13,323 bases of DNA from CAZPMO01 sp964587515 (GCA_964587515.1 CAZPMO010000134.1:1-13323), one strand, 5' to 3'; counted from the first letter of the stretch, positions 1 to 7,395 are shown. Notes: generated from the sequence alone by a model not told the origin. Made by a program: numbers and translations.

Positions 1-430
1 ACAAAATCCGCCGCGCGCCAGTCATTCCGGCCCACTTGGCTGAATACGGTGGGTTAACTTTGATGATTGTCCGGCCGTCCCCGTCTTTTTCCTCTTCATA
101 AATGCCCCCCGCGAGGACACAGACCGCACGTGGAATGACCAACGAATGCATGACCGTTCGCGCTTCCCGATCCCACATCCAGTAGCCGGTTTCATCGTGA
201 AAGACTTCGCCATCTGATTTGCGCTGGACGACTTGGCGATAATGAACGGCCGCCAGATTTTGCGAGTCCGCATTCGTTACACCGCCAACCGCGGAATATG
301 TAATGGTTTCAAAATATTGATTTGTTTCCGCGCCGTCCGGTTCGGGCGCCACATCAACACCGTCATTTCCCTTCCACACGCCGATCAATTCAGCCAGCGG
401 ACCGAAATCTATTTCACTCTTTTCACACAT
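1..430 (-). CDS. Nitrobindin/THAP4-like heme-binding beta-barrel protein (3' end outside window)
   Basis: Translating the minus strand from the ATG at 430 gives 143 open residues that run off the left edge, so the C-terminus is missing. The N-terminal part has the family's GxW.G start (GVWKG at residues 17-21), followed by a Tyr/Glu-rich strand (YFETITYS, 39-46). A HDETGYWMWD block lies at about 78-87, close to the HESGYLRW-type block of nitrobindins. These are the marks of the small FABP/THAP4-like beta-barrels (DUF1794) that bind heme and react with nitric oxide, peroxynitrite or related species. The assignment comes from sequence pattern only. The proximal histidine expected near the C-terminus is not visible here. 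The gene lies 58 bases downstream of the metallo-hydrolase gene on the same strand and may share its transcript. The frame stays open upstream to beyond 490, but residue numbering and homology fit the ATG at 430. The ribosome binding site is poor. Hand-counted GC is about 47-55% per line, lower than most of the window. Confidence 0.8.
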   Translation of the reverse strand, partial: MCEKSEIDFGPLAELIGVWKGNDGVDVAPEPDGAETNQYFETITYSAVGGVTNADSQNLAAVHYRQVVQRKSDGEVFHDETGYWMWDREARTVMHSLVIPRAVCVLAGGIYEEEKDGDGRTIIKVNPPYSAKWAGMTGARRIL

Positions 431-488
431 TTGAATCTCGCTTTTAACGCGTGTACGGAAGAAAACCGCACCGGCTATCGCCCAGCCT

Positions 489-1532
489 CTAACGACGGGG
501 TCGCGGATTTCCTCGTCTGTTCAATTGAACCAGGTTGTACATGGCCCGAACATTCGCCTTGATGAACATGTTGTAAGCGCCCCAGGATCGGTACTTGTCC
601 ATTGTCACCATGGCGACGACTTCGTCGGCGGATTTGCCCGCTCGCGCCAACTTCGTGACCTCGGCGCGGAGTTCTTCCACATACCCACGGAATGCGCGGA
701 CATCGGCCTTACCGCCCGATCTTCCATGTCCGGTCGAGAGAATATCGAAATCCATCGCCTCGACGCGCTTCATGGATTCGATCCAGTCGTCGAGATAGGT
801 GTCAGGCAGGTCGCGAAACGCGATCGTCCTCACCGAAACGAAATCGACCACGTGAAGGACGCGTTCGGCCGGAAATCCGACGACAATCGAATTATCCGAA
901 TGATTTCGTCCCACGAACGTCAATTCCACCGTCCTGCCGCCAAGTTCCAAGGTCATCTGTTCCTTGAACGTGATATCCGGCACTGGCGTGGGTCGACTCT
1001 CCTCGATGATGTCGCGTTTCGCCTTGACGTGGCTGACGAAGATCGCCGTGTCAGCGAAAATCTCGCCACCCGAAATATGATCGGCGTGGTCGTGGCTGTA
1101 GATCACATATTTTACGGGCTGATTGAAACGTCTCCACAATTCCGCCTTCAACCAGGTCGATGCGCCCCTGTTGATGGGATCAACGAAAATGACCCCGTGC
1201 GGTGTCACCAGGAAGACGGAATTGTGGAAATTGTTCTTGAACTGGTAAACGTCGCCCGCGATGTTGGTGATCGATCGTTTGGCTGGTGGCCTGCGGACTG
1301 GAGCTGGCTGAGCCGAAGGTGTCGGCTTGACCACTGGTTGCGTTGGGGCCAATGGTGCCGGCTCCGCCTTTGTCGGAGCGGGTTGCCGCAGCTCCTGCAA
1401 TCTCTGTTCAAGTTTCTTGTGTCCAAAAGCCGATAAAGGCTCGGATTGCACGAACAAGACGCAGATAGCCAAGCCTGCGACCGCGAAACTTCTCACCATG
1501 CTCCGGCGGATCGAACGAGAATGCTTCGACAT
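489..1532 (-). CDS. Secreted metallo-beta-lactamase-fold zinc hydrolase
   Basis: This is a 347-residue MBL-fold protein. The zinc-binding motif HxHxDH is at residues 147-152 (HDHADH). Further ligands are probably His211 (RNHSDN), Asp230 (VVDFV) and His269 (STGHG). The N-terminus has a long basic n-region, a hydrophobic segment (about residues 15-32) and a likely cleavage site near LSAFG, so export to the periplasm is expected. A Pro/Ala-rich linker (about residues 50-87) separates the signal from the catalytic domain. The start at 1532 is chosen because GAGGG lies about 7 bases upstream; the ATG at 1499 has its purine run too close. The frame is open to 1751, but that extension is antisense to a DUF4197 gene and does not look like signal or domain sequence. 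The substrate is unknown. The superfamily includes beta-lactamases, lactonases and alkylsulfatase- or quinoprotein-associated hydrolases. The heme-barrel gene follows on the same strand. Confidence 0.87.
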   Translation of the reverse strand: MSKHSRSIRRSMVRSFAVAGLAICVLFVQSEPLSAFGHKKLEQRLQELRQPAPTKAEPAPLAPTQPVVKPTPSAQPAPVRRPPAKRSITNIAGDVYQFKNNFHNSVFLVTPHGVIFVDPINRGASTWLKAELWRRFNQPVKYVIYSHDHADHISGGEIFADTAIFVSHVKAKRDIIEESRPTPVPDITFKEQMTLELGGRTVELTFVGRNHSDNSIVVGFPAERVLHVVDFVSVRTIAFRDLPDTYLDDWIESMKRVEAMDFDILSTGHGRSGGKADVRAFRGYVEELRAEVTKLARAGKSADEVVAMVTMDKYRSWGAYNMFIKANVRAMYNLVQLNRRGNPRPRR

Positions 1533-1992
1533 CGTAACCCTCGGCCGCGTCGGCATGAGTGGGATCGTTGACGATCTCGAGCTTCGATTGAACCGCGGTG
1601 CCGAAGCCGCCGTCCCCAGAGCGAAGAGACTGTTCTGGAATGCCATCCAGGCAATGACGCTTGAGGACGTTCGAACGATATATGACGGGCCCAAAGACGC
1701 GGCGACCCAGTACTTCCGGGGCAAGATGTCCGGCCCGCTCGCCGGCGACATGCGACCAATCGTCGATCAGGAACTCGCCAACGTTGGAGCCATTCGGAGC
1801 TATGACCAGATGATGGGGCAGTACCGGGCCATCCCCTTCGTCCCCGACGTGAAGGCGGACCTGACCCAATATGTTCTGGAAAAAGCGATCGACGGCATCT
1901 TCTTGTATCTCGGGCGCGAGGAGGCCGCCATTCGCGAACACCCGGTCAAGCGGACGACGGCATTGCTGGAAAGAGTGTTCGGTAAGCGCTGA
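1498..1992 (+). pseudogene. DUF4197-family protein, N-terminally truncated remnant
   Basis: From about 1537 (residues TLGRVGMSG) to the stop at 1992 the plus strand encodes the C-terminal two thirds of a DUF4197 protein. Visible family features are DDLELRLNRGAEAAVP, the SYDQMMGQYRAIPFVPDVKADL block, and an ending KRTTALLERVFG. Family members normally begin with a signal peptide and an N-terminal helical part that includes an LPxxL-type segment. None of this is present, because the bases upstream encode the signal peptide and linker of the metallo-hydrolase on the other strand. The frame stays open back to 1327, with an ATG at 1498 and another at 1555, but neither has a ribosome binding site and the residues before 1537 do not resemble the family. 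I read it as a gene beheaded by recombination, though a shortened product from 1498 (164 residues) cannot be excluded. The role of DUF4197 proteins is unknown; they are usually predicted to be exported. Confidence 0.72.
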
Positions 1993-2128
1993 AAGCTCCA
2001 GAGCAAACAACGATCGAGACTTTATGTGTTGGCGAAGGGCGTTATCATCGAAGCCTCATGGGGCCCGATGGACTCCGCGCTGGACTGTTTATAAAATTGA
2101 GCAGCTGCAAGAATTATCGGAACAAGAA

Positions 2129-3354
2129 ATGTCAGAAAAAGATCCGGTCGTGATCTCCGGCGGCGGCCCCGTGGCGATGGTGGTGGCGTTGGCGCTTTAT
2201 CGCCAAGGCGTGCCGTTCATCGTGCTTGAGACCCTGCACGAACCTTTTATCGATCAGCGCGCGGCCTCGCATCNNNNNNNNNNNNNNNNNNNNNNNNNNN
2301 NNAGCTTGGCCTGGCCGAGCCCATGATCGAGCAAGGGCTGAAATCGCCGCTTTACCGCTTCCATGACCGGGTGACCCATGACGTGGTGGCGCAGTTCGAT
2401 CTGGGAGATCTCAAGGACGAGCTCGAATTCCCTTACGTGGTTCAGTATGAGCAGTACAAGTTGGTGCGATTGATCCTCGCGCTGCATGGCGACAAACCGG
2501 AATTCGACGTCCGGTTTTCACACACCGTTACCGGATTTACCCAACACGACGATCATGTGGATGTGGCGGTGGAACGGGTCGACGGCTCCACCGAAACCAT
2601 CCGGGCGTCCTATCTGGTGGGTTGCGACGGCGGCCGCTCCACGGTGCGCAAGGAAGCGGGCATCGACTTCGTCGGTTTCACCTATCCGGAAAAATTCATC
2701 AAGATCGGGACTTATTTCGACGTCATGGCGCACGACGACAGGATCGCCATCCGCAATTATTTCGCCCATCCCGAGGAATGGTGCAACCTGTTCAAGGTGC
2801 ATGGCGAACCCGGAAAACCGCACATATGGCGTTTTGTCGTTCCCATGCGGGTGGACGAGACGGAAGAGGAGGCCAAAAGCGACGCGGCGATGCAGGCGCG
2901 GCTCAAGCGCTTCTTCCCGCGCGACCAGGATTACGAAATCGCCTACGCCAACGTCTATACGGTCAGCCAGCGCGTCGCGGAAACCTTCAACAAGGGACGG
3001 GTTCTGCTGGCCGGGGATTCGTCGCACGTGAACAACCCCATCGGCGGCATGGGCCTCAATGGCGGCATTCACGACGCGGTCAATCTGACGTCGAAACTGG
3101 CGCCGATCTGGAAAGGCGAGGCGTCCGCCGATCTGCTCGATCTCTATACGAGACAGCGCCACAAGGCATCGACCGATTTCACCCAGGCGCAAACGATCGC
3201 CAACAAGAAACAACTCGAGGAGCGCGATCCGGAAACCCGCAAGCAGCGCCTCGATGATCTGCGCCGGATCGGCGAGGACAAGGAAATGGCCCGCGCCTAT
3301 ATGCGCCGCGCCCAGCTTATCGACAGCGTCGAGGCCGCGGCGTCGGTTACCTGA
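2129..3354 (+). CDS. FAD-dependent (class A) monooxygenase, interrupted by an assembly gap
   Basis: This is a single-component flavoprotein hydroxylase of the PHBH/MhpA type, which uses NAD(P)H and O2 to oxygenate a usually aromatic substrate. The N-terminal Rossmann fingerprint is SGGGPVAMVVALAL (the second half is VAM rather than the usual VGL). It is followed by an acidic residue after the second strand (VLE). The DG motif is at about 2614-2660 (VGCDGGRSTVRKE). The GD motif is at about 3001-3060 (LLAGDSSHVNNPIGGMGLNGG). The run of N at 2274-2302 falls inside the gene, and the frames on its two sides differ (1226 bases in all), so the N count does not reflect the true gap length. About 409 residues are expected. 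The start ATG at 2129 fits the family N-terminus, with only a weak GGAA site upstream. The gene is convergent with the amidohydrolase (28 bases between stops), which suggests a shared catabolic role. The substrate cannot be told. Confidence 0.88.
2274..2302. other. Assembly gap (29 N)
   Basis: There are 29 undetermined bases inside the FAD monooxygenase. The codon phase before the gap (set by the ATG at 2129) and after it (LGLAEPMIEQG, read from 2305) differ by one, so the gap size is an estimate. The missing residues lie between RAASH and LGL. Related monooxygenases usually carry a short HPPTLE-type segment there. Confidence 0.97.
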
Positions 3355-3382
3355 GCGCGCGATCCGGGAAGCCGTCTAACGC

Positions 3383-4834
3383 CTACTCCGCCGCGACCGC
3401 GCCGGCCCGTTCCGCCTTGAACTTCTCGACCTCGTCCTCGACCACCGTGCCCTTGAAGAAATCGGGGTTCATGCCGGTGTGCATTTCGACCACGTTGCCG
3501 TATGTGAAATCGCGGAAATCGTTTTCCGTGATGTAGCCGTCGTCGACCATCTCATAGGCTTCGACCATGACCTTGGTCATGTCGGGCACGTCCCAGTGGC
3601 CGATATCGGAGCCGAGGATGGCGTTCAGCCGGGCACCGTAATGGTTGAGCTTGGTGTCGAAGGCGAGCGCGGTCATGCGATCGTCGGCCTCGGAGCCGAA
3701 ATAAAAATTATTGTCGAAGATGGTGCGGATGTCCTCCGGCTTGGTGACGCCGGTCGGCGCGAAATCGTCCAGCTCCTCCGGCGGCACGAACAGGTTCGAA
3801 TTGATCGACTGGTGGGGTTCCTTGCGGATGCGCTCGGGCGTGAGATAGTCGTTGCCGTATTTCTCGAACATTTCGACCAGCAGATCGACATCCAGCTTGG
3901 CGGGATCGAGATATTTGCTCAGCGCGTCGAGATTTCGTTTGCCCCAATATTCGAACATCGTGTTGTAGAGCGCCCCGGCCCATCCCGCGCCGCCTTCGAG
4001 GAAGGCGAATTTCAGGGTCGGGAAGCGTTTCGGCACGCCGCCGAAGAACAGCGCCCGGCAGAAATATTCGCTGCCCTGGCCGAAGCTGCCCAGCGAGTTG
4101 AAGACATAATTGCTCGGCGAGCCGTGCGACGAGCCGCGTCCCCGGAACGAGTTGTGGCAGCTCGGCGCGACGCCAAGCTCGACGCATTTCGCCCATACCG
4201 GGTCGAAGCTGTCGCCGACGTCGATGGCGGGCGATTCAGGTGCCATGGAGTATTTCGCCAGATGGGGCGCTTCGGCCACCACCTCGGGCGCCGGGCGATA
4301 GATCATGGCGTTCATCACGATCGCCTTAAGCCCCAGTTCGCCGATCGCGAAGTCGAGTTCCGCCAACGCCTCGTCGGGCTTGTGCATGGGGATCAACGCG
4401 ACCGGGGTCAGCCGGTCGGAGACCTCCTTGAACATGTCGGCATAGAGCATGTTCATGGCCCGGTAGACCACCGAGCGAAGCTCATCGTCGCCGATCGCCA
4501 GCACGCTGAGCGCGTGGGTGCCGTAAATAATGCCGAAATCCATGCCGGCCTCGTCGAGGCGCGAGCGGTAAAGCTTCGGCAGCATCGCCGTCGCCCGGTC
4601 GATCGAGGCGGGACCCGAATTGCCGACCCAGGTCGCGCGCCGGCTCGCGCCGGTCTGATCGTTGCGCAGGATGTCCTCGTAACGCGCCGCGATTTCGGGG
4701 CCGCCCACCTGCTTCACGAAATCGAGCACGGCGAAACTGGTTTCCATCATATGCCCATCCGAATCGACGACCGGATGGTCGAGCTTGGCGCGAATATCCG
4801 CGCCGGTGACGCCGTTAGCGCTATGGCTGGTCAT
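3383..4834 (-). CDS. Amidohydrolase-2 (ACMSD-like) family metal-dependent hydrolase/decarboxylase
   Basis: This 483-residue protein belongs to the amidohydrolase-related TIM-barrel family (PF04909 type), which includes aminocarboxymuconate semialdehyde decarboxylase and resorcylate decarboxylases. Visible family marks are the strand-1 metal motif DSDGHMME (residues 24-31), His227 (CHNS), the FLEGGAGW block (278-285), and GSDIGHWD (408-415) with the metal-binding Asp410. It is longer than classical ACMSD (about 330-350 residues) because of an insertion of roughly 100 residues between about 300 and 405. That is common in this subgroup of environmental proteins. The ATG at 4834 has AGGGAG about 9 bases upstream. 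The MarR regulator ends 75 bases upstream on the same strand, so the two may be cotranscribed. The FAD monooxygenase converges on it from the other side. A C-C bond cleavage, decarboxylation or hydrolysis step after hydroxylation is a reasonable inference; the substrate is unknown. Confidence 0.88.
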   Translation of the reverse strand: MTSHSANGVTGADIRAKLDHPVVDSDGHMMETSFAVLDFVKQVGGPEIAARYEDILRNDQTGASRRATWVGNSGPASIDRATAMLPKLYRSRLDEAGMDFGIIYGTHALSVLAIGDDELRSVVYRAMNMLYADMFKEVSDRLTPVALIPMHKPDEALAELDFAIGELGLKAIVMNAMIYRPAPEVVAEAPHLAKYSMAPESPAIDVGDSFDPVWAKCVELGVAPSCHNSFRGRGSSHGSPSNYVFNSLGSFGQGSEYFCRALFFGGVPKRFPTLKFAFLEGGAGWAGALYNTMFEYWGKRNLDALSKYLDPAKLDVDLLVEMFEKYGNDYLTPERIRKEPHQSINSNLFVPPEELDDFAPTGVTKPEDIRTIFDNNFYFGSEADDRMTALAFDTKLNHYGARLNAILGSDIGHWDVPDMTKVMVEAYEMVDDGYITENDFRDFTYGNVVEMHTGMNPDFFKGTVVEDEVEKFKAERAGAVAAE

Positions 4835-4909
4835 GGGTCGAACTCCCTCTTCTCTTTATTTATCCGCGGGCAGCAGTGCATTTTCGCGGTGGATTGTCAT
4901 TGACTCAGA

Positions 4910-5404
4910 TCAGTCTCGCCCCTTGCGCGCCGGGGCGCGACTGAATTCGTTGTTCGCGTCGACGAGCGTGGTCAGCAGCGTCATGATTCGGACGCGCTCT
5001 TCGGCTGGCAGCGGCGCGAGGAAACGGTCCTGGGCGCGCAGCGCGGACTCTTCCATTTCGATGGTAATGCGCGCGCCTTCCGGCGTCAGCGCGGCCAGCC
5101 GCGTGCGCCGATCCTTGGCCCCGGTCCGGCGCGTCACGATGCCCCGGTCTTCCAGCCGCGCCAGCACATCGGCGACGTTGGTGCGGTCTATCCCCGCCTC
5201 GCTGGCGATCGAAATCTGATCAAGCTCGGCGCGCCGGGCCAGCACCGTCATGACCGCGTACTGCATCGGCGTCAGCCTGTACTCGGCGCATTCGTCGAGG
5301 AACATGGCGACGTGAATCTGGTGCAGCCGGCGGATCAGATAGCCGGGACGGCTATCCAGCTCGGTGCGCGGTCCGACCCTTTGGCTTTCGCGCACCTCAT
5401 CCAT
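4910..5404 (-). CDS. MarR-family transcriptional regulator
   Basis: This is a 164-residue winged-helix repressor. The DNA-binding core runs from LTPMQYAVMTVLARR through the recognition helix region (DRTNVADVLARLEDRGIV) to the wing (AKDRRTRLAALTPEG), flanked by dimerisation helices at both ends. MarR proteins bind inverted repeats as dimers and usually release DNA when they bind a phenolic or other small ligand. The gene is read away from the heme peroxidase and toward the amidohydrolase, 75 bases downstream. Local control of the amidohydrolase and itself is therefore the simplest inference, and the monooxygenase may belong to the same response. The start is uncertain: ATG at 5404 or TTG at 5410, both without a good ribosome binding site. 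A candidate operator lies at 5432-5456, just upstream. The last residues (APARKGRD) are a short basic tail. Confidence 0.88.
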   Translation of the reverse strand: MDEVRESQRVGPRTELDSRPGYLIRRLHQIHVAMFLDECAEYRLTPMQYAVMTVLARRAELDQISIASEAGIDRTNVADVLARLEDRGIVTRRTGAKDRRTRLAALTPEGARITIEMEESALRAQDRFLAPLPAEERVRIMTLLTTLVDANNEFSRAPARKGRD

Positions 5405-5431
5405 GTCCAAGTCCGTTCATCGGCGTTTCAG

Positions 5432-5456
5432 GTTATTGATCAGTATACTGCATAAC
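5432..5456. promoter_or_regulatory. Candidate MarR operator and promoter
   Basis: Positions 5441-5450 are a perfect 10-base palindrome, CAGTATACTG. It is framed by the inverted pair GTTAT (5432-5436) and ATAAC (5452-5456), with unequal spacing on the two sides. It sits 28 bases upstream of the MarR ATG in an otherwise GC-rich spacer. On the minus strand it contains TATACT, a plausible -10 element, although no well-spaced -35 was seen. Size, symmetry and place fit an autoregulatory MarR site. No binding evidence exists here. Confidence 0.5.
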
Positions 5457-5494
5457 TTTCGCCCAAAACGCAAGCGGCGCCGGTGACGCGCCGT

Positions 5495-5520
5495 TCATTC
5501 AAGCGGGTCATTCAAGCGGG
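5495..5520. repeat. Perfect 13-base tandem duplication
   Basis: TCATTCAAGCGGG occurs twice head to tail (5495-5507 and 5508-5520) in the spacer between the divergent MarR and peroxidase genes. It may be two half-sites of a direct-repeat regulator for the peroxidase, or just a recent slippage duplication. The rest of the 220-base spacer holds the MarR operator and no recognisable gene. Confidence 0.7.
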
Positions 5521-5631
5521 TTACGCCACCGTGATAATTGCGCAAACCGCATCGCCCGATAGGATCGTTGAAGCGTACCCAACTGGGTGTCGACGGTCGG
5601 CGCGACGCGCCAAATCGAAAAGGCGGACGAC

Positions 5632-7392
5632 ATGAACAGCACTAAAATTCCGGATTATACCGGCGCGCCGAAGGCAATCATCGTCGGCGTCGCCGCGCAG
5701 ATTCTTCTGGCGGGCTGGGCCTGGCCCGAAAGCGCGCGGGCGGCGGGACGACCGGAGCCCGACGCCGTATCCCCGGCTCTGAAGATCGGCCCGGTTGTCG
5801 ACCGCTCGAAGAAAGACTATCCGTTCAGCGAACCGTCCCCGGTGCGCAGCCTGGATGGCAGCGGCAACAATCTCCTGGATCCCGCCATGGGCGCCGCGTA
5901 CACCAATCTTCGACGCGTATTGCCGTCCGATTATAACGACGCCATCGCCGCGCTCGGCGGGGCGGACCGACCCGGCCCCCGGGAAATCAGTAATGCCGTG
6001 TGCGCCCAGGATGCGCCGAAATACAATCCGCGGGGCGCGACCAGCATGTTCTGGCAGTGGGGACAGTTCCTGGATCACGACATCGATCTGTCCGACGGCG
6101 TCGACCCGGCCGAGCGCGAGGACATTACGGTCCCGGTCGGCGATCCGTATTTCGATCCGGATGGAAAAGGCAAGGCGACGATTCCGTTCAACCGGTCGAA
6201 CTACGACAAGCTGACCGGTACGCAGGCCGGCAATCCGCGTCAGCAGATCAACGAAATTTCCACTTGGATTGACGCGTCCAACGTCTATGGCTCCAACAAC
6301 GAACGCGCGGCGGCGCTGCGAACCAACGACGGTACGGGACAACTCAAGACCAGCTCGGGAAACCTGTTGCCTTTCAATACTTTCCGTCTGCCCAATGCCG
6401 GCGGTCCCGGCCGGTCGTTGTTCCTGGCCGGCGACGTGCGGGCCAACGAGCAGGTTGGACTGACCGCCTTGCACACGCTGTTCGTCCGGGAACACAACCG
6501 GCTCGCAGCCCGGATTTCCACCGATTATCCCGACCTGAACGGTGACGAGATTTACCAGAAGGCGCGTCGGGTCGTCGGCGCTCAGATGCAAGTCATTACC
6601 TACAACGAATTCCTGCCGCTGCTGCTCGGCGCGAGCGCCTTGAAGCAGTACAAGGGCTACGATCCGAATTTGGATGCCCGGATCGCGAACGTGTTTTCAG
6701 CCGCGGCGTATCGCTTCGGACATTCCGCGCTTACCTCAAGGCTGTTGCGGCTCGACGCTGACGGCAACGAAATCGACGAGGGTCACCTGGCGCTTCGCGA
6801 CGCGTTTTTCGACCCGGCGCGAATAACCGATGAAGGCGGCATCGATCCAGTGCTCAGGGGTCTGTCGGTCCAGGTCAGCCAGGCCATCGATCTGTTGGTG
6901 ATCAACGACGTAAGGAATTTTCTATTCGGTGATCCCGAGCGCGGAGGATTTGATCTTGCTTCGCTGAATATCCAGCGTGGCCGCGATCATGGATTGCCGA
7001 GCTACAACGATGCACGCGCCGCACTCGGTTTGACGCGGGTCGGGCAATTCGTGGACATATCGTCGGATCCCGAAATTCAGTCGCGTCTCCAGGCGGTCTA
7101 TAATTCCGTCGACGCGGTTGACGTGTGGGTCGGCGGGCTCGCGGAAGATCCACTGCCCAAGGCGCAGGTGGGAGAGCTGTTTTTCACCATCATCAAAAAT
7201 CAGTTTGAAGCGCTCCGCGACGGCGACCGTTTCTGGTATGCGCTGACTCTGACCGACGATGAGATCCGGGAGGTCGAGGATACGCTCCTGTCCGACATCA
7301 TCAGGCGCAACACGGAAATCGACGACGAAATTCCCGATAACGTATTTGGCGGCAGTCCGCCGTGGCACAGTGAATCGTCCTCGAAAAAATGA
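5632..7392 (+). CDS. Secreted animal-type (peroxidase-cyclooxygenase superfamily) heme peroxidase
   Basis: This 586-residue protein is a member of the An_peroxidase family (PF03098), which oxidises halides or organic substrates with H2O2. The distal block WQWGQFLDHDID (residues 141-152) holds Gln145, Asp148, distal His149 and Asp150. RANEQVGLTALHTLFVREHN begins at Arg270 and holds Glu273. FGHSAL contains the proximal His364, and NIQRGRDHGLPSYN begins at Asn446. Asp148 and Glu273 match the residues that form ester links to heme in mammalian peroxidases. The methionine that gives myeloperoxidase its sulfonium bond is Gln274 here. A calcium-site-like segment, TWIDASNVYGS, is also present. The N-terminus has a hydrophobic stretch (about 15-31) ending in ARAAG, so export is likely. 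ATG 5632 is chosen because AGGCGG lies just upstream; a GTG at 5587 in the same frame is less convincing. The gene is followed by a hairpin and appears to stand alone. The physiological substrate is unknown. Confidence 0.93.
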   Translation: MNSTKIPDYTGAPKAIIVGVAAQILLAGWAWPESARAAGRPEPDAVSPALKIGPVVDRSKKDYPFSEPSPVRSLDGSGNNLLDPAMGAAYTNLRRVLPSDYNDAIAALGGADRPGPREISNAVCAQDAPKYNPRGATSMFWQWGQFLDHDIDLSDGVDPAEREDITVPVGDPYFDPDGKGKATIPFNRSNYDKLTGTQAGNPRQQINEISTWIDASNVYGSNNERAAALRTNDGTGQLKTSSGNLLPFNTFRLPNAGGPGRSLFLAGDVRANEQVGLTALHTLFVREHNRLAARISTDYPDLNGDEIYQKARRVVGAQMQVITYNEFLPLLLGASALKQYKGYDPNLDARIANVFSAAAYRFGHSALTSRLLRLDADGNEIDEGHLALRDAFFDPARITDEGGIDPVLRGLSVQVSQAIDLLVINDVRNFLFGDPERGGFDLASLNIQRGRDHGLPSYNDARAALGLTRVGQFVDISSDPEIQSRLQAVYNSVDAVDVWVGGLAEDPLPKAQVGELFFTIIKNQFEALRDGDRFWYALTLTDDEIREVEDTLLSDIIRRNTEIDDEIPDNVFGGSPPWHSESSSKK

Positions 7393-7395
7393 CGC

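Noticed and set aside
22..273. 83-residue minus-strand frame near the left edge
   Set aside because: Out of phase with the heme-barrel frame, which shows clear family motifs across the same bases.
233..562. 109-residue plus-strand frame near the left edge
   Set aside because: Overlaps the heme-barrel gene in antisense and lacks ribosome binding site or domain pattern.
525..1436. Long plus-strand frame of 303 residues
   Set aside because: Antisense shadow of the metallo-hydrolase gene; the encoded sequence shows no domain or signal, and the minus strand carries a full HxHxDH enzyme.
2128..3354. Two separate genes around the N gap
   Set aside because: Both parts belong to one class A monooxygenase in the expected order; the break is a sequencing gap.
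3479..4903. 474-residue plus-strand frame opposite the amidohydrolase
   Set aside because: GC-rich mirror frame with repeated His/Asp/Val/Arg composition and no family match; the minus strand encodes a complete amidohydrolase with metal motifs.
5587..5631. GTG at 5587 as peroxidase start
   Set aside because: It adds polar residues before the signal-like segment and lacks a ribosome binding site; ATG 5632 has AGGCGG upstream.
5521..6591. 356-residue minus-strand frame opposite the peroxidase
   Set aside because: Mirror of peroxidase codons with no recognisable domain. The plus strand has all peroxidase motifs.
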